Shown piece after piece: positions 1 through 5,701 of a stretch of 7,394 nucleotides of DNA; position 1 is the first letter of the stretch, and every line of letters begins with the position of its first letter. The stretch spans positions 1-7,394 of the forward strand of contig JAPULD010000235.1 in NCBI GenBank assembly GCA_027295365.1. The letters run 5' to 3'. The notes below the pieces were generated by a model. That model was not told the DNA's origin and made no database searches. It saw nothing but the letters and a program-made list of their open reading frames with translations. The stretch is from Planctomycetota bacterium (GTDB lineage: Bacteria > Planctomycetota > Phycisphaerae > Phycisphaerales > SM1A02). The position numbers and the translations under genes are program-made.

Positions 1-582
1 GATGGTCGCATCGTCAAGGCGGTGCATTGGAACGCAGCTCCCGAGGAATGGAAGCGGTCGATGACCGACGCGAGGGATCTGACGGAACGACTTCGCGAAG
101 CTCTCGCGGGGGCCAAGCCATTGGATGAACTCCGCGAAATCGTCGAGCAGTCTCGCGAGAACATCGAAGCCCCCCTGCCCTTGCGTTCGCGTATCCCGCT
201 CATCAACAAAGTCGCGGCGGGCTACCCTGCAGAATTCACCGACCTGGATTACCCGCTCAACGTCGCGGATGAATACGTGGAGTGCCCCGACGTGACGGAT
301 CCCCAGGCGTTCGCGGCGAGGGTGGTTGGCGACTCGATGGCGCCTACTTATCGCGAAGGCGAGATCGTCGTCTTTTCTCCCCAACTGCCGACGCCATCCG
401 GGACCGATTGTTTCATTCGCCTGGAGCGCGACAACGAAACGACCTTCAAGCGGATCTACGTTGAAGAAGATGAAGGAACGATTCGCCTGCAGCCTCTCAA
501 CAACGCTTACCCGCCGAGGCAAGTCGAGCGCGAGGCGATCACGGGCATGTACGCCGCCGCGTACGTGATGCGGAAGGTGTGA
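1..582 (+). CDS. LexA-like S24 (peptidase S24) repressor, 5'-truncated by window edge
   Basis: The frame is open from base 1, so the true start and any DNA-binding domain lie upstream. A GTG at 22 with only a weak AAGG before it is a less likely start. Numbering the visible 193 residues from base 1, a helical linker (about 15-58) leads to KVAAGYP, which matches the LexA-type self-cleavage site (Ala73-Gly74). GDSM follows with the expected nucleophile Ser112, then TTFKRIY with the expected general base Lys150. The Ser-Lys gap of 38 residues is close to the 37 of E. coli LexA. The C-terminus (ITGMYAAAYVMRKV) is a usual S24 end. Known of the family: DNA damage or another inducer triggers self-cleavage and derepression. 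Whether this is LexA itself, a phage-type repressor or a UmuD-like protein cannot be told without the N-terminus. It converges on the HAF gene 57 bp away. A decayed second copy of its 3' end lies at 2061-2223. Confidence 0.85.
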   Translation, partial: DGRIVKAVHWNAAPEEWKRSMTDARDLTERLREALAGAKPLDELREIVEQSRENIEAPLPLRSRIPLINKVAAGYPAEFTDLDYPLNVADEYVECPDVTDPQAFAARVVGDSMAPTYREGEIVVFSPQLPTPSGTDCFIRLERDNETTFKRIYVEEDEGTIRLQPLNNAYPPRQVEREAITGMYAAAYVMRKV

Positions 583-666
583 TCGGATTCCGCTGATTTC
601 ACTCTTGCCTATTGCCTACTCCCCATTGCCTTCTTCAATTCACGGACACACCCCCCACGCCGCGAG
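436..666. repeat. Copy 1 of shared block: S24 3' end, spacer, dockerin end
   Basis: The block runs from the codons around the S24 catalytic lysine through the stop, the 57-bp convergent spacer and the last codons of the minus-strand dockerin. Its partner is 2061-2291. From 584 to 666 there are only 3 differences in 83 bases, while the S24 coding part is about 85% identical with two 8-nt indels. Confidence 0.85.
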
Positions 667-1899
667 CAGGATAAGCAGGTCCTCGACGTCGGTGGTGCCG
701 TTGCCGCTCAAATCCTGAGGACAGGGTCCGGGACAAGGCCCAAACCGACGGACGACCTTGAGAAGGTCAACGACATTGACAATGCCATCCCCATTGAAGT
801 CCTCCGGACAACCAGGCAACCTCACGACCCAGGCTTCATTCCTTCCCTGAGGATTCACACCGGTCCCGGTGATCGTCAATCCATCATCCGAGATGTCGCT
901 CGCGGAACTCAAGAGCCAGCCGGAAAGGTCAACGTTGAAATCGTTGATCAACACATTCTGCAAATTCCTCATTCCGTGTTGCGGATCCATGATAAAGGCG
1001 ACGATTCTCTGATTCGTGTCCCGACTCCACCCGACCACGACCGAACCATCGGCGGAGACGCTTCGAGCGATGCTGAGCGGCGGCGATCCGCCAAGCGTCC
1101 CCAATGAGACCATGCCCTGCTCAAGTGTCCAGCGAAACCCCACGGTACCGGCCTCGGGTTCACTGTGGCCGATGACGACACGACCGTCCGCTGAAACCGC
1201 CTGCGCGTGACTGAAGAATCGCCCGCCGGAGAGGTCGCCCAAACCGATCATCCCATCCTCGGATGTCCAGCGAAACGCCTCGAAGTGTGAGCGCCCAACG
1301 ACGACGAGTCCGTCGGCGGAAAGATCCTCCGCGATACTGTAGGTGTGAGACGGCTCGAGGTATCCGAGCCCACAAAGACCATGCCCGTTCGTCCAACGAA
1401 AAGCTTCGCTGCCCAGTGCATTGGTGCCGATGCCGACGATGACGCGACCGTTGGCAGACACATTCGTGGCGGCGCTAAAGAAGTCTCCCCCTTCGAGATC
1501 GCCCAGTCCGATCATGCCCCGGCTTCGCTTCCAATAATAGGCCTCGCGTCCCTGACTCTTGTAGGACACCCCGATGATCACCGATCCATCCCTCGAAAGA
1601 CCGCTGGTGCCGCTGTTGAATTCACCGCCTTCCAGATTTCCAAGACCTTGCATGCCATTGCGTTGATCCCATCGAAAGGCTTCAAAGACGTTTCCCGACC
1701 CGATGGTTCCGCTTCGACCCACAACGACCTGACCATCTCCCGAGATGGCGGCGGATTGACTGAATCGATCCTCCCCTTTCAGAAAACCCAACCCCTGAAA
1801 GCTCGCCTGGCCGAGCGAGGTGGTAATGCACGAGCCAAGAAAGACGGCGCCCACGCCCGCCCCTTTGAGCAAGCCCAATTGCAAATGACTTGATTTCAT
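640..1899 (-). CDS. Secreted HAF-repeat protein with C-terminal GC-type dockerin
   Basis: This encodes 419 residues. The frame is open to an ATG at 2016, but the ATG at 1899 is chosen because GGAGGA lies 7 nt upstream and a signal peptide follows at once (hydrophobic core about 10-25, cleavage probably after LGQA, residue 32). From residue 34 there are six repeats of about 40-48 residues built on the pattern GLG.L.GG.FS.A..VSADG.VVVG....G.EAFRW....GM, plus a divergent seventh. This is the extracellular HAF repeat family, probably beta-rich; its function is not established. Residues 364-419 form a two-loop dockerin (DFNGDG...D and DLSGNGTTD..D) with Cys364, 389, 393 and 418 and the end AAWGVCP. 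Inference: the protein is exported and held at the cell surface through this C-terminal module. It is monocistronic by spacing. The C-terminal coding end and the DNA beyond the stop are nearly identical to those of the gene at 2281-3006. Confidence 0.85.
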   Translation of the reverse strand: MKSSHLQLGLLKGAGVGAVFLGSCITTSLGQASFQGLGFLKGEDRFSQSAAISGDGQVVVGRSGTIGSGNVFEAFRWDQRNGMQGLGNLEGGEFNSGTSGLSRDGSVIIGVSYKSQGREAYYWKRSRGMIGLGDLEGGDFFSAATNVSANGRVIVGIGTNALGSEAFRWTNGHGLCGLGYLEPSHTYSIAEDLSADGLVVVGRSHFEAFRWTSEDGMIGLGDLSGGRFFSHAQAVSADGRVVIGHSEPEAGTVGFRWTLEQGMVSLGTLGGSPPLSIARSVSADGSVVVGWSRDTNQRIVAFIMDPQHGMRNLQNVLINDFNVDLSGWLLSSASDISDDGLTITGTGVNPQGRNEAWVVRLPGCPEDFNGDGIVNVVDLLKVVRRFGPCPGPCPQDLSGNGTTDVEDLLILLAAWGVCP

Positions 1900-1906
1900 C
1901 GTGTGT

Positions 1907-1912
1907 TCCTCC
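1907..1912 (-). promoter_or_regulatory. Shine-Dalgarno site that sets the HAF gene start
   Basis: The minus strand reads GGAGGA, 7 nt before the ATG at 1899. No comparable site precedes the upstream in-frame ATG at 2016, and the extra 39 residues that start would add look non-coding and would bury the signal peptide. Confidence 0.75.
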
Positions 1913-2060
1913 GTTGCATCGCCATGTTTTCCCCGCCCCTCATGAATCCCGAACACTCCAAAACATGGATGGAGTCCGGCTCTCCATTCCAAGCCTACCC
2001 CCGGTTCGGTCTTCACGCAAGGAAATTTCTGTTCTTGGTATTTCGTCTCACTCGTCGGTC

Positions 2061-2223
2061 GAGACGACGTTCAAGCGGATCTATATTGAAGAGGACGAAG
2101 GCACGATTCGTATTTCGGGAGGCAGCCCTTGAACAACGCCTACCCACCCCGGGTCGTCGAGCGCGAAGCGATCACGGGCATGTAAGCCGCGGCGATTCCG
2201 GGGGCGTAATGCGGCAGGTGTGC
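2061..2223 (+). pseudogene. Decayed 3' fragment of an S24 repressor gene
   Basis: This aligns with 436-582 of the S24 gene at roughly 85% identity outside indels. The segment around the catalytic lysine is intact (TTFKRIYIEEDEGTIR). Two insertions of about 8 nt follow, the first shifting the frame and giving a TGA near 2130; the place matching GMYAAA also carries a TAA. No start, cleavage site or catalytic-Ser region precedes it. Most differences before the first indel are at third codon positions (ACC/ACG, TAC/TAT, GAA/GAG, GAT/GAC, GGA/GGC, CGC/CGT), with one conservative V-to-I change. This suggests that the copy descends from a separate working paralogue that decayed later, rather than from a fresh duplication of the neighbour. 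Confidence 0.85.
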
Positions 2224-2291
2224 CCGGATTCCGCTGATTTCACTCTTGCCTACTGCTTACTCCCCATTGCCTTCTTCAATTCACGGACACG
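2061..2291. repeat. Copy 2 of shared block: S24 relic, spacer, dockerin end
   Basis: This is the direct-repeat partner of 436-666. Similarity begins sharply at GAGACGAC (2061) with no clear match to the left. To the right it fades into ordinary dockerin-family similarity inside the gene at 2281-3006. Confidence 0.85.
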
Positions 2292-3006
2292 CCCCCCACG
2301 CCGCGAGGAGTTCAAGGAGATCGAGCACATCCGTGTTGCCGTTGCCGTCTATGTCCGCGGCGGGCGTGTTCCAGGCGGCGAGCAGGTCGAGTAAGTCGTC
2401 GACGCGGACCTCACCGTCGCTATCAAAATCTGCTGCGCATCTGATGATCACGGTCGTATTGAGAAGTTCGCTCACGCTGGCCGTGCCGGTGAAGAGCGGG
2501 AAGACGCTCGTGTCCGCCCACTGGGAGAGCGGTATCTGATCGAATGGCACGCTGGGGGCGCGAATGAGTGCGACGGCAAACTCCGCGGCCACGCCGTCCA
2601 CCACCTCGAAGGTCTGGCCGACCGTCAGTGAAGGCATCTGGTCGAGGTCCGAGACCGAGAACCCCGGTAGCAGCGCCAGGCCCGTCTCGTCCGCAAGCAG
2701 CGGAACGAGGCCGGCGGTAGTGCCGCTGCCAGCGGTCAAATAGCTCAAGCAAAGTGAGGCACAAGGATCATCATGCACATACGCAGAGGCAATCGTCGGC
2801 ACGCTGATCGAGATCAGATCATCACCATCGGGATCGCCGACCGACTCCTGCGTCACGCCACTGGCGAGGTCAACGAATACGAAATCGATTAACTCACCGG
2901 GCCCCATCGTGCGCCGGATCTCAATGATCGAAACCAGGGTCGGCTGAGCCATGACCGGCGAAGGGAGGGCGGAAACAACAACGAGCGCGATGAAAATACG
3001 GAACAT
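2281..3006 (-). CDS. Secreted protein of unknown function with C-terminal GC-type dockerin
   Basis: This encodes 241 residues. The ATG at 3006 has GGAGG 6 nt upstream. Residues 1-20 are a short signal peptide ending in VMA, with QPTL as the likely mature start. Residues 21-189 match no family I recognise. They look beta-rich, with an acidic DPDGDD segment near 58-63 and two close cysteines (DPCASLC, about 81-85). Residues 190-241 are a dockerin with two loops (DFDSDG..RVDD and DIDGNGNTDVLD) joined by a short TPAAD linker, with Cys190 and Cys240 50 residues apart and the end LLAAWGACP. It is likely exported and held at the surface through the dockerin. The 220-bp upstream gap suggests its own promoter, but no strong candidate is visible. 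Its 3' flank is the S24-relic block. Confidence 0.8.
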   Translation of the reverse strand: MFRIFIALVVVSALPSPVMAQPTLVSIIEIRRTMGPGELIDFVFVDLASGVTQESVGDPDGDDLISISVPTIASAYVHDDPCASLCLSYLTAGSGTTAGLVPLLADETGLALLPGFSVSDLDQMPSLTVGQTFEVVDGVAAEFAVALIRAPSVPFDQIPLSQWADTSVFPLFTGTASVSELLNTTVIIRCAADFDSDGEVRVDDLLDLLAAWNTPAADIDGNGNTDVLDLLELLAAWGACP

Positions 3007-3126
3007 GTTCCACCTCCCAGGCTGCCAGGGTGAATCTCGCTATAGTCATGCCCTCTATTGTCAGGCTCGGAGATTAAAAAGCAAGGCCAAATTATCGGTC
3101 GTCCTGTGGACGCTCTCCGGCAACGA

Positions 3127-3195
3127 GCCTCTCGGGACTTGTTCCGGGCGGACTGGCGATGACGCGCACGCCATACAATGCTACGGGCACGCCCC
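3127..3195. repeat. Copy 1 of second shared 3' flank (GAGCCTCTCGgGACTTGTTC element)
   Basis: GAGCCTCTCG-GACTTGTTCCGGG, then TGGCGATG and TACGGGCACGC, recur in the same order and orientation at 4181-4238. In both copies the block lies just downstream of a minus-strand dockerin end, which is intact at 4226 and degenerate here. The copies differ by a few substitutions and short indels in the middle. Confidence 0.65.
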
Positions 3196-3228
3196 CTACA
3201 CTCCGAACAAGGTGGTGCCGACGACGTC
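3181..3228 (-). pseudogene. Degenerate dockerin C-terminal end
   Basis: Read on the minus strand from 3228 downwards, the frame gives DVVGTTLFGV, a TAG, then GACP and a second TAG. This resembles the usual ending DVVDLLFLLAAWGACP, with the conserved Trp codon (TGG) replaced by a stop and one codon missing. It is out of frame with the helical gene whose stop is at 3227-3229, so it is not translated as part of it. The downstream flank also matches that of a real dockerin gene, which supports common origin over chance. The relic is short, hence the moderate confidence. Confidence 0.55.
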
Positions 3229-3997
3229 ACGCCATGCTGAGGACCGTCTTCTGGTCGCGCCGCGACGGCTCGTACCGGTTGCTGGCCATGCGTTCCTGGA
3301 GCCGGTTCTCGCGAATGGCCTCGTTCAGTTCTCGTTGATACCCATCGAGACGATTGCGCGCCACATCGATCTTGGAGATGATGTGCGCACAAATGTTTGC
3401 CAGCTCCTCGAACGCCAGACTGGCCGCCAGAAGTTCGCGACGCAGGGAATCGGTGTGCCAGGCGAGCGCGCGGATGGTACGGTTGTCGCACAGGTTGAGG
3501 TAGACGTTGGCGGCACTGATGTTGATCTGCTTCAGGCCGAGGTAGTACTGCTTCATGCGATTCAAACCGGATTGGGCGTTGATGACGCGATTTTTCTCAT
3601 CGAGCAACTCATCGTTGTAATCGGAGATCAGCCTGGCGTAGTGATGACGCGCCTGCCACGTCTCGTCGCTTTCAAGTCCATGAATGCGGATGGCTTCGAA
3701 GATGGCGATGCCCGCCTCGGAGCGCTGGCTGATGGGCACGGATGGCCGAGAACGCGCGAGATTGGTGAAGTGTCGGTACACCCCTCGGGCGCGGCGGAGC
3801 GTGCGCGTGGTGTGAGCATCCTGGAACTGGTCCATCGCGCGATCCGTCTCCTGTTGCGTGACGTCGCGACTGGTCGCCCGCCTATGGAAGCGGCGGTCAA
3901 TAGTGTTGGCCGCCCGCTCGTAGTTTTGAAAATCCTTGAGATGCCCATGAGCATCATGGATCTCGAACAACATGTCGATCAGGGTGTTCCACGACAT
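3227..3997 (-). CDS. Cytoplasmic alpha-helical protein of unknown function
   Basis: This encodes 256 residues. The ATG at 3997 has AAGGGAG 7 nt upstream. I do not recognise the family. There is no signal peptide, transmembrane segment or dockerin, unlike the minus-strand genes around it, so it probably acts in the cytoplasm. The sequence is rich in Arg, Glu, Gln, Asn and Leu, with few Gly or Pro, and reads as long helices. Residues about 110-240 could form an antiparallel helical hairpin or coiled coil, with a charged C-terminus. A longer frame on the opposite strand (2951-4045) covers it but has composition typical of antisense translation, while this frame has the Shine-Dalgarno site and GC-rich third positions. 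A degenerate dockerin end starts at its stop codon. A hairpin that could hide its ribosome binding site lies just upstream. Confidence 0.7.
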   Translation of the reverse strand: MSWNTLIDMLFEIHDAHGHLKDFQNYERAANTIDRRFHRRATSRDVTQQETDRAMDQFQDAHTTRTLRRARGVYRHFTNLARSRPSVPISQRSEAGIAIFEAIRIHGLESDETWQARHHYARLISDYNDELLDEKNRVINAQSGLNRMKQYYLGLKQINISAANVYLNLCDNRTIRALAWHTDSLRRELLAASLAFEELANICAHIISKIDVARNRLDGYQRELNEAIRENRLQERMASNRYEPSRRDQKTVLSMA

Positions 3998-4000
3998 TGG

Positions 4001-4053
4001 GTGTCTCCCTTGATGGGGCTTCCAGACGGGGTTTCCGTTCCGTAAGGAGACAC
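4001..4053 (-). promoter_or_regulatory. Possible leader hairpin covering the ribosome binding site of the helical gene
   Basis: In the minus-strand leader GTGTCTCC (4053-4046) can pair with GGAGACAC (4008-4001). Two more A-T pairs form beyond a single bulged base, giving about 10 bp around a 32-nt loop. The downstream arm contains the whole AAGGGAG ribosome binding site (4011-4005) of the gene starting at 3997. If it forms, it would lower translation until melted, for example by heat, a protein or an antisense RNA. This is inferred from base pairing alone. Confidence 0.45.
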
Positions 4054-4180
4054 AAGATTCGCCGGCGTTTTCCTTGAATGAAAATGCAAAAACTCGGAAT
4101 CGGTCCGATCACTGGTGAAGAGGCCTGTTCAGAAGTGCATGAGCATGACGAAAGGCCGCCTGCCACCCTCCCCCCAAATG

Positions 4181-4238
4181 AGCCTCTCGTGACTTGTTCC
4201 GGGTCTCGTGGCGATGCGGCTCGGATTACGGGCACGCA
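4181..4238. repeat. Copy 2 of second shared 3' flank
   Basis: This is the partner of 3127-3195. It covers the DNA just past the hydrolase stop codon and its last few codons. The common core is AGCCTCTCG, GACTTGTTCCGGG, GGCGATG and TACGGGCACGC in the same order. Confidence 0.65.
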
Positions 4239-5542
4239 CCCCACGCCGCGAGCAGGAAGAGTAAGTCCTCGACATCGACCACCATGTCATCATTGAAATC
4301 GATGACACAGATCGGGGGGCAAAATCCCCAATTCCCGATCAAGAGCAAGAGTTCGTTCACACCCACGACATCGTCATCATCGACGTCGGCGGGGCAGGGA
4401 TCGATCGGATCGGATAGTTTCCGAACAAGGAAATCGTAGATATCCCCATACGTAATATCCTCGATCTCCGGACTGATGACAATGCACTCGAGGTCAAGCG
4501 TGCTCATGGCTTCCTGGAGCTTAAGTCCCAGCAGCGGATGGTGCACCCAGACGCCCTGGTTGGTCTCGATGGTCACCTCTGAATTCGGCTGGGCGTAGTA
4601 CATGTACACCGGGGGATCATCCTTGGTCAGGTGAGTGATCGGAGAAGCATCTTCAGCCAACATGGCCACCCGAGGGGTGTCGGCGGTTTCGCCTTCCATC
4701 ATGGCATAGAAAGCGACAAGGGCCGTGTGATCCGGGAGGTCGGGGACGCCAAACCATTCCCGGAAGGTGCGCATGTCGTAGGTGGATTGTCCGTTCAGAG
4801 TGCCGGCGGCAAGTAGGCGGGTGGATTCACGGGCCACCGGATCTTCGCTATCAGGATCCGCCCGGTCATCGTTGAAGGCAAGCCAGAGGGAAATTCCGGC
4901 CCCCGCGGAACCGCCGTAGCAAGCGATCCTGTTCGAGTCGATGTTCCACTCGGCCGACTTGGAACGAATGAATTGCAGACCGCGGGCGGAATCGTACATC
5001 GCGGTCGGATAGGGATATTCACCGCCATTGGTCAGGCGATAGTTCATGGAGGCAAATGAAATTCCCTGCGCGAGAAAAAGATCAACAACCCACGCGTTGA
5101 TGCCGCTCTTGTCACCTCCCTGGAATCCGCCGCCGTGAATGTAGATACAGAGGGGTGTGGCGGCTCCAACCTCTTTCGGATCGGCCAACCAGAGATCGAA
5201 GGCCTGTAACGCATGTTCGCCATACTTCACATCGGCGTGGGTCGGCGCGGGAAGTTGGTTGCGAATTCTCTGCTCTTCCCGTCGCTGGCGACGTTCCTGA
5301 TTGAAGGCCGCCGCTTCTTGCCGGGACAAGACTCCATCGCGATTCGCACACGTTACGTTCACCGTGGTACCCGAGACCACAACATTGATTGCGCGGCCCG
5401 GCGTGGCCAGGGAGCCGAGGATGCCCGGGTCGAACTGGGCCGCGGCGGGCCGGGCGAGGCCGCCGATAAGGAGTACGAACGATGTCGCCAGCGCTGCTTG
5501 GGAGCACGAACCAAAATGAGGTCTCAAGGAGTACCTTTCCAT
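4226..5542 (-). CDS. Secreted alpha/beta hydrolase (esterase-like) with LVIVD-like N-terminus and GC-type dockerin
   Basis: This encodes 438 residues from the ATG at 5542. A purine-rich AAGGAG lies only about 3 nt upstream, so the start is likely but not certain; the frame is open to 5632. In order: signal peptide 1-35 (ends RPAAAQ); residues 36-64 resemble one LVIVD blade (ILGS..TPGRA..VVVSGT); residues 65-76 are half an EF-hand loop (CANRDGVLSRQE, with Cys where the first Asp is expected); a charged linker runs 77-97. An alpha/beta hydrolase follows at about 98-378. It has the oxyanion motif HGGGF (136-140), then GGDK, and the nucleophile elbow YGGSAGAG with Ser212. His334 or His335 (WVHHP) may complete the active site. 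No Asp stands in the usual acid position; Glu322 is a candidate. Residues 383-438 are a two-loop dockerin with Cys383, 408, 412 and 437. The hydrolase core resembles planctomycete esterases that follow EF-hands. The substrate is unknown; a carboxylic or carbohydrate ester is likely. Confidence 0.85.
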   Translation of the reverse strand: MERYSLRPHFGSCSQAALATSFVLLIGGLARPAAAQFDPGILGSLATPGRAINVVVSGTTVNVTCANRDGVLSRQEAAAFNQERRQRREEQRIRNQLPAPTHADVKYGEHALQAFDLWLADPKEVGAATPLCIYIHGGGFQGGDKSGINAWVVDLFLAQGISFASMNYRLTNGGEYPYPTAMYDSARGLQFIRSKSAEWNIDSNRIACYGGSAGAGISLWLAFNDDRADPDSEDPVARESTRLLAAGTLNGQSTYDMRTFREWFGVPDLPDHTALVAFYAMMEGETADTPRVAMLAEDASPITHLTKDDPPVYMYYAQPNSEVTIETNQGVWVHHPLLGLKLQEAMSTLDLECIVISPEIEDITYGDIYDFLVRKLSDPIDPCPADVDDDDVVGVNELLLLIGNWGFCPPICVIDFNDDMVVDVEDLLFLLAAWGACP

Positions 5543-5561
5543 CCTCTCCTTTCTCGGTGCG

Positions 5562-5589
5562 AGTATTTCGATCCATCTTGAATCGTCAA
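5562..5589 (-). promoter_or_regulatory. Possible sigma70-type promoter for the hydrolase gene
   Basis: The minus strand reads TTGACG, a 16-nt spacer, then AATACT, ending about 19 nt before the ATG at 5542. It lies inside the open extension up to 5632, which supports the downstream start. The leader would be very short. A second TTGACG lies further upstream (near 5630) with a poorer -10. Confidence 0.35.
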
Positions 5590-5701
5590 CGACCGGGCAA
5601 GGGTTCGAACCATGATCATTCGTGGAACACAAGTCGTCAAGAACAAGTCCCGAGTTCGAAGGAACGACGCCTGTTTGTGATGAAAATCACTCCACGCGAT
5701 G

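Larger units (their letters stand above)
1900..2280. other. Gene-free stretch: HAF leader, then an S24 gene relic and spacer
   Basis: Bases 1900-2060 are the upstream region of the HAF gene; I see no convincing -35/-10 pair there. An imperfect inverted repeat at 1966-1991 (TGGATGGAG / CTCCATTCCA, one bulged base, 7-nt loop) lies about 67-92 nt upstream of the HAF ATG and could be a leader hairpin or an operator. Bases 2061-2223 are a decayed copy of the S24 gene 3' end. Bases 2224-2280 are an almost exact copy of the spacer that follows the intact S24 gene. No intact gene is supported in this stretch. Confidence 0.6.

Noticed and set aside
1345..1893. A 182-residue plus-strand frame inside the HAF gene
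   Set aside because: It is a mirror of the HAF repeats; the minus-strand frame has a signal peptide, repeats and a dockerin.
1900..2016. N-terminal extension of the HAF protein to the ATG at 2016
   Set aside because: It would place 39 non-hydrophobic residues before a clear signal peptide, and the strong GGAGGA site fits the ATG at 1899.
436..2291. Insertion sequence or transposon bounded by the direct repeats
   Set aside because: No transposase, terminal inverted repeats or target-site duplication is visible; the sequence between the repeats is an ordinary secreted-protein gene.
1890..2394. Small plus-strand frames carrying TTFKRIYIEEDEGTIR as a new gene
   Set aside because: The segment is a frameshifted relic of the S24 gene fused by chance to leader DNA; it lacks the catalytic Ser and the cleavage site.
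2951..4045. A 364-residue plus-strand open frame covering the helical gene
   Set aside because: Its composition (runs of Val, Gly, Asp, Ala and Leu) is typical of antisense reading of GC-rich coding DNA. It has no good ribosome binding site, and it runs across the promoter region of one gene and the dockerin relic. The minus-strand frame has the better start and codon pattern.
5543..5632. N-terminal extension of the hydrolase to the ATG at 5632
   Set aside because: It would place 30 residues before the signal peptide and would overlap a plausible promoter.
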